Part shown: piece after piece, positions 60,525 to 64,000 of the stretch
Numbering within the stretch: position 1 is the stretch's first letter
How the letters are laid out: each line of letters starts with the position of its first letter
Source: CAIQJJ01 sp964606085
Lineage (GTDB): Bacteria; Chloroflexota; Anaerolineae; Anaerolineales; UBA4823
Assembly: GCA_964606085.1 (NCBI GenBank)
Contig: CAZSFD010000014.1
Span: 12,394 to 76,393 of the forward strand
Reading direction: 5' to 3'
DNA length: 64,000 nt
The notes under the pieces: model-generated
Database searches by the model: none
Told to the model about the DNA's origin: nothing
The model's input: the letters and a program-made list of their open reading frames with translations, nothing else
Program-made: the position numbers and the translations under genes

Positions 60525-61772
60525 TTACGCACCTTCGCGCACGCGCGCACCCTGGCGCGGTGGACGGCTGCGGCGGGTGGATGCCTGCGGTGTGTGTGAT
60601 TGCGGGCGCACGCCGCGCTGACCGGGCGGGTTTTGCTGCGGCGGGGCGGGCACGGTGTAATCGAAGCCATCCACCAGTTCGCGTGGCAGCTTTTGCTTCA
60701 TGATCTTTTCCAGTTCGCGCACCATTTCGTCGTCTTCGGGGGTGATGAGGGTGAAGGCATCGCCAGTGCGTTCGGCGCGCCCGGTGCGCCCGATGCGGTG
60801 GATGTAGGCGTCGGAGGTGTCGGGCATGTCGAAGTTGATCACGTGGGAGATGCTGTCCACATCCAGGCCGCGGGCGGCGATGTCGGTGGCGACCATGATT
60901 TGGAATTGCCCGCTGCGGAAGCCGTTGAGGGCGTTCTGGCGCTGGCCTTGCGTGCGGTCGGAGTGCAGGCTGGTGACGCGGTAGCCCTGCTGGGCCAGTT
61001 TGCGTGAGAGCGCCTGGGCGCGGTGACGGGTGCGCGTGAAGATCAGCACCGAGTTGGCGTCGGTGCGTTTGAGAATCTCGAAGGTGAGGGCGGTTTTGAG
61101 ATGCCTTTCGACGGGGTACAGGGCGTGCGAGACGGTGTGCGCCGGGCGCGAGATGCCCACGGCCACGCGTTTGGGATCGGTGAGCGATTCGGCGGCCAGC
61201 TTTTCCACATCGGGTGGGAAGGTGGCCGAGAAGAGCATCGTCTGGCGTTGGGTGGGGACGAGTTTGACGATGCGGCGCACGTCGGGCAGGAAGCCCATGT
61301 CGAACATGCGGTCGGCTTCATCGAGTACCAAAATCTCCACGCCGCTTAGTTTAACGTAGCCCTGCGAGGCCAGGTCGAGCAGGCGGCCCGGGCAGGCCAC
61401 CAAAATTTCGACGCCGTTTTTGAGCGCCCTGATCTGCGGCTCTGCGCCGACGCCGCCGTAGATGGTGGCCGAACGCAGCCGGGTGCCTTCGCTGAGGATG
61501 CGGATGTTGTCGTTGATCTGTTCGGCCAGTTCACGCGTGGGGGTGACGATCAGGGCGCGTGCCTGGTTGCGCGGACCATGCAACAATTGATTAAGGATCG
61601 GCAGGATGAAGGCGGCGGTTTTGCCGGTGCCGGTTTGGGCGGTGCCGATCAGGTCTTCGCCGGCCAGGGCCAGCGGAATGGCCGCTTGTTGAATGGGCGT
61701 GGCTTCGGTGTAGCCAGCGCGTTTAATCCCCGCCATCAGGCGCGGATCGAGTTGAAATTGATTGAAATTCAC
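60525..61772 (-). CDS. DEAD-box RNA helicase (RhlE-like)
   Basis: 415 residues from a GTG start (AAAGGAAA 6 nt upstream). All helicase motifs are present: Q motif GYTEATPIQQAAIP, AQTGTGKT, PTRELAEQ, VLDEADRMFDMGF, SATF, VLIFTRTRHRAQALSRKL, ATDIAARGLD, HRIGRTGRAERTG. The basic, Gln/Arg-rich tail (QNPPGQRGVRPQSHTPQASTRR) is usual for RhlE. It unwinds RNA in ribosome assembly or mRNA turnover. A longer ATG reading was rejected: it adds unrelated sequence. Confidence 0.93.
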   Translation of the reverse strand: MNFNQFQLDPRLMAGIKRAGYTEATPIQQAAIPLALAGEDLIGTAQTGTGKTAAFILPILNQLLHGPRNQARALIVTPTRELAEQINDNIRILSEGTRLRSATIYGGVGAEPQIRALKNGVEILVACPGRLLDLASQGYVKLSGVEILVLDEADRMFDMGFLPDVRRIVKLVPTQRQTMLFSATFPPDVEKLAAESLTDPKRVAVGISRPAHTVSHALYPVERHLKTALTFEILKRTDANSVLIFTRTRHRAQALSRKLAQQGYRVTSLHSDRTQGQRQNALNGFRSGQFQIMVATDIAARGLDVDSISHVINFDMPDTSDAYIHRIGRTGRAERTGDAFTLITPEDDEMVRELEKIMKQKLPRELVDGFDYTVPAPPQQNPPGQRGVRPQSHTPQASTRRSRPPRQGARVREGA

Positions 61773-61997
61773 AGCGTTTCCTTTGTGGGAGCTTCCAGGA
61801 TGAGCGGTTGAATGCCACGGCAAGGAAAATCCCGAGTTGAGTAGTGGTTCAGAATGAGAGAATACCTTGAGAGAGAATTTTTTGAAACAATATCTTTCCC
61901 ATTTCCCCAGTTTGAAACAACGGGCTGGAGTATACCAGGAAAATGTCAAATCCACCCTTTTTGGTGGCAATTGGCATCGAATGCGCCTGTACGAAAG

Positions 61998-62017
61998 AAG
62001 CCCGCTTAAGCGGGCTT
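61998..62017. repeat. Perfect 20-bp palindrome AAGCCCGCTTAAGCGGGCTT
   Basis: Self-complementary with a tetraloop option, 31 nt after the stop of the toroid gene on minus. On minus it is followed by CTTTCG, a weak T-tract, so it may be a terminator. The core resembles GCCCGCTGAAGCGGGC in the 145-bp repeat. Confidence 0.7.
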
Positions 62018-62048
62018 GGATATTGGTGAGGCATTCAATCGTCGGCTT

Positions 62049-63008
62049 TCAGCCAGTGCGATGGATACGCAGGATAAGCAAGGTCAGCCAGGGTGAAGGG
62101 TTTTTCTTGTCGGCGAAGCTCCAGCCCTTCCAGGATTGGTACATCGAGGTGGCGGTATAGTGTCCTTCGCCATCAGCCTGGCTGGTGATGGCGGCGAGCA
62201 TTTGCTGAAAGCGCCGATCGTTGTGGGTGAAGGGGAAGCGGCTCAACACATCCGCCACGTGCAGGATGTCGTACCAGATAAAGGGGTATTTGAGCTTGCG
62301 GTAATCGGTGCCTGCGCCGAAGAGATAGGGTTTGGGGTGGGCGGGATCGGCAAAGTGACTGAGCAGCATTTCGGCCCCGGCATGGGCGGCTGGGCTGTCG
62401 AGCAGCGCCGGAACCTGGGCCAGGGCTTTGAGGGCGTAGAGGTTGGCAATGGGGCAGGCGTCAATTTTACGGCCCGGCCCACGGAATTTGCCCAGTTCGG
62501 GGGAGCACACGCAGCGCCAACCGTTTTCTTCTACCAGCCCCGCCAGGTGATCTACCGCCCGCTGCACGCGCGGGTCATCGGCCAAACCGAAGGCCAGCAG
62601 GCTGTACAACAGTGTGGGGGCGTCGCAGATGATCCACGTCCAGTGGTCGGCCCCATCGCCGCCGAAGGCTTTGGGGATGTTAACCACGGTCTGGAAAGCG
62701 CCCTCGGCGGATTGGTGCGCCAGCACCTTCTCAAGGATGGCCTCCATGCCAGGATCATCGTGGCGCAGGCCGAAATCGGCCAGGGTGCTGAGGGCGTAGA
62801 TGGGGTGGCTGGCATCGTTGTGGCGTTTGAGGGGTGCGTCGCCCCAGGTGGCGGCGCGTTCCATCAGGCCGCGCACGTTGGGGTGGGCCAGCATCTCCTG
62901 GCGGGCGGCGATCACTTCGGGGTCGGTGACGGGATAATCGAGCAGGTCTACCAGGGTAAGGGAACGCGTCCAGGGTTCGGATGAATCCAACAACCAATTC
63001 ATGTCCAT
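62049..63008 (-). CDS. Prenyltransferase/squalene-cyclase-like alpha-toroid protein, copy 1
   Basis: 319 residues. Repeated alpha-hairpin segments such as HPIYALSTLADFGLRHDDPGMEAILEKVLAHQSAEGAFQT and ...WIICDAPTLLYSLLAFGLADDPRVQRAVDHLAGLVEENGWRC suggest an (alpha/alpha)6 toroid of the prenyltransferase/oxidosqualene-cyclase-repeat type. No DCTAE or other catalytic motif is seen; the exact role is unknown. It is a paralogue of the partial gene at 63578. It starts 6 nt after the end of the toxin-like gene. Confidence 0.75.
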   Translation of the reverse strand: MDMNWLLDSSEPWTRSLTLVDLLDYPVTDPEVIAARQEMLAHPNVRGLMERAATWGDAPLKRHNDASHPIYALSTLADFGLRHDDPGMEAILEKVLAHQSAEGAFQTVVNIPKAFGGDGADHWTWIICDAPTLLYSLLAFGLADDPRVQRAVDHLAGLVEENGWRCVCSPELGKFRGPGRKIDACPIANLYALKALAQVPALLDSPAAHAGAEMLLSHFADPAHPKPYLFGAGTDYRKLKYPFIWYDILHVADVLSRFPFTHNDRRFQQMLAAITSQADGEGHYTATSMYQSWKGWSFADKKNPSPWLTLLILRIHRTG

Positions 63009-63014
63009 AACCGT

Positions 63015-63230
63015 TCACACAGCCAAGGGTGTCAGGGTATAAACCCTTCCAAGCCTTTGTGCGGTCTTAAAATCATGACGGCGTAACGCCTCGCGTACAT
63101 CATCCAGTTTCATTGCATCGTCCAGCGATAAGTAAGGAGACCAGTCGTTGTCTGTGTAAATCAATTCAACATCCACTTCTGCGACGTATTCTCCAAGATG
63201 GACGAGTTTAGCAACGTGTTGCTTGTTCAT
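63015..63230 (-). CDS. Possible internally started partner (antitoxin-like) of the DUF4258 fusion
   Basis: An internal ATG (63230) is preceded by AAGGAG at 7 nt spacing, a strong ribosome-binding site, inside the fused frame. So a separate 71-residue protein could be made as well as the fusion. The sequence LVHLGEYVAEVDVELIYTDNDWSPYLS...RLGRVYTLTPLAV is the conserved partner. Confidence 0.6.
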   Translation of the reverse strand: MNKQHVAKLVHLGEYVAEVDVELIYTDNDWSPYLSLDDAMKLDDVREALRRHDFKTAQRLGRVYTLTPLAV

Positions 63231-63551
63231 TAATTTTCTCCTTGTAAAATTGTTCGTCCAACGTGATGGATCAGGGTGATAAGCAGTGATCAAAACAGCC
63301 GGTGTTTCCTGGTTTTTGGGGAGACCCCATAAAACATGAAGCGGGAGACCCTGATAGTCTTTTTGCAATACCAAAACACAAGGGCCTTTGTAGTAGTCAG
63401 GGTAATCTTCTACGATTACGGCACCCAAAACACTTGCTATCACTTCTCGTACCGATATACCATCTTCGGCTAATTCATCGTAGCCATGTGCGGAGACTTG
63501 TATTTCGCTTCGCTCGATCAACTCACAAATTTTGTCGTAAGTAATGCTCAT
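63015..63551 (-). CDS. DUF4258-domain toxin-like protein fused to its usual partner domain
   Basis: 178 residues. The N-terminal ~105 are DUF4258: ICELIERSEIQVSAHGYDELAEDGISVREVIASVLGAVIVEDYPDYYKGPCVLVLQKDYQGLPLHVLWGLP, then ITAYHPDPSRWTNNFTRRK, where such proteins normally end. Here the frame continues (AAA TTA ATG) into the 71-residue partner beginning MNKQHVAKLVHLGEYVAEVDVELIYTDNDWSPYLSLDDAMKLDDVREAL. In the relatives I recall the two are separate adjacent genes. The base composition is lower in GC than neighbours. Toxin-antitoxin function is inferred from family. Confidence 0.82.
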   Translation of the reverse strand: MSITYDKICELIERSEIQVSAHGYDELAEDGISVREVIASVLGAVIVEDYPDYYKGPCVLVLQKDYQGLPLHVLWGLPKNQETPAVLITAYHPDPSRWTNNFTRRKLMNKQHVAKLVHLGEYVAEVDVELIYTDNDWSPYLSLDDAMKLDDVREALRRHDFKTAQRLGRVYTLTPLAV

Positions 63552-63577
63552 TTACAAATCACCTTGATCCCATTTTA

Positions 63578-64000
63578 TCATTTCTCGATTTTCTTCAACA
63601 CGCGCAATGCCCGCAGCGTGACCCACGGGTTGGACTGTTTCTTGGGGCCGAAATCGCCCCAGGTTTTGCCGGCGTAGTCGTATTCGAGCGCCCAGCGGCC
63701 ATCGGCATCTTGCTTCTGGCGGATGAGTTCGAGGGCGTTCGCCAGGCGCGGGTCATTGGCATAACCGAGCAGCACCAATGCTTCGACGATTTGCAGCAGG
63801 TCGGTGACGTAAAAGACCGGGAAGCCGAACTTCCACCAGTTGCCGCTTGGTTTGGCGGCATAAGGGGATGGATAGGCGACCGTGGCGGGGTCTACGCTGA
63901 AGAGAAAATCCACGCCCTGCCCGATGGCGCGCTCGATGAGCGGGGTGTGGCGTTCTTGCGGCAGGCGATCTTCAGGAAGCTTTCGGTCGTCTCCAGATCG
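63578..64000 (-). CDS. Prenyltransferase/squalene-cyclase-like alpha-toroid protein, copy 2 (cut by window edge)
   Basis: C-terminal ~140 residues of a paralogue of the 62049 gene. VEALVLLGYANDPRLANALELIRQKQDADGRWALEYDYAGKTWGDFGPKKQSNPWVTLRALRVLKK shares the closing NPWVTLRALRV with the other copy (SPWLTLLILRI). The open frame runs past the right edge. It lies just upstream of the DUF4258 fusion, so that pair is between two toroid paralogues. Confidence 0.75.
   Translation of the reverse strand, partial: RSGDDRKLPEDRLPQERHTPLIERAIGQGVDFLFSVDPATVAYPSPYAAKPSGNWWKFGFPVFYVTDLLQIVEALVLLGYANDPRLANALELIRQKQDADGRWALEYDYAGKTWGDFGPKKQSNPWVTLRALRVLKKIEK

Overview
The window looks like a chromosomal segment of a GC-rich member of the Chloroflexota, most likely of the Anaerolineae/Caldilineae type. 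The support is: a membrane-anchored YvcK; threonine/proline-rich 'TPTPTPT' linkers behind lipoprotein signals; a giant secreted beta-sandwich protein ending in an IYLPLI-like tail; GAF-type sensor kinases with broken catalytic boxes; and many glycoside hydrolases. This assignment rests on gene content and motifs only. I saw no rRNA, tRNA, CRISPR array or intact transposase.

Layout. 1-1767: end of recJ (cut by the edge) and a ROK sugar kinase, on minus. 1889-6398: a plus-strand central-carbon cluster yvcK-gap-pgk-tpi. 6405-11225: minus-strand TauE/SafE permease, a GlpC-like FeS protein coupled to an unknown membrane protein, an SDR and its TetR regulator with a long palindrome. 11306-21049: one 3247-residue secreted protein. 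21170-24955: Rieske ferredoxin, DUF362 protein, enolase-superfamily enzyme and an HELAH metallopeptidase. 25020-28803: two glycoside hydrolases and a hemerythrin. 28957-35833: NAGPA-type protein, DUF362 lipoprotein, and a translationally coupled sensor protein-LysM-LCP envelope operon. 36091-41072: cyclase, TlyA and a four-gene two-component cluster. 41301-44629: GH4, nadD and obg. 44821-48928: rex, proline dehydrogenase, UbiA-like, moeA and an ACT protein. 48929-49279: a tandem multi-hairpin repeat. 49280-58094: AMMECR1 protein, then a carbohydrate block (GH65 phosphorylase, flavin reductase, Gfo/Idh/MocA, GH42, D-2-hydroxyacid dehydrogenase, GH88). 58188-64000: URO-D-like, HypB, TrmO, DEAD-box helicase, and a DUF4258 toxin-like fusion lying between two paralogous toroid-fold genes.

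How it works together. The organism appears to be a sugar-using heterotroph: GH4, GH42, GH65, GH88 and the secreted or lipoprotein hydrolases feed hexoses and uronates to the ROK kinase and lower glycolysis. Rex, the FeS proteins and MoeA point to redox-flexible or anaerobic metabolism. Sensors and an LCP/LysM pair serve the envelope.

The most unusual feature is not one gene. Many gaps between genes carry short degenerate tandem 'words' or foldback (inverted-repeat) sequences of several unrelated vocabularies. Some run into coding sequence, supplying C-termini, stop codons, 5' leaders or in-frame peptide inserts. The other strong points are two sensor-kinase-like proteins that lack key catalytic residues, a transglutaminase-like domain with Ser in place of Cys, and the in-frame DUF4258 fusion with an internal ribosome-binding site.
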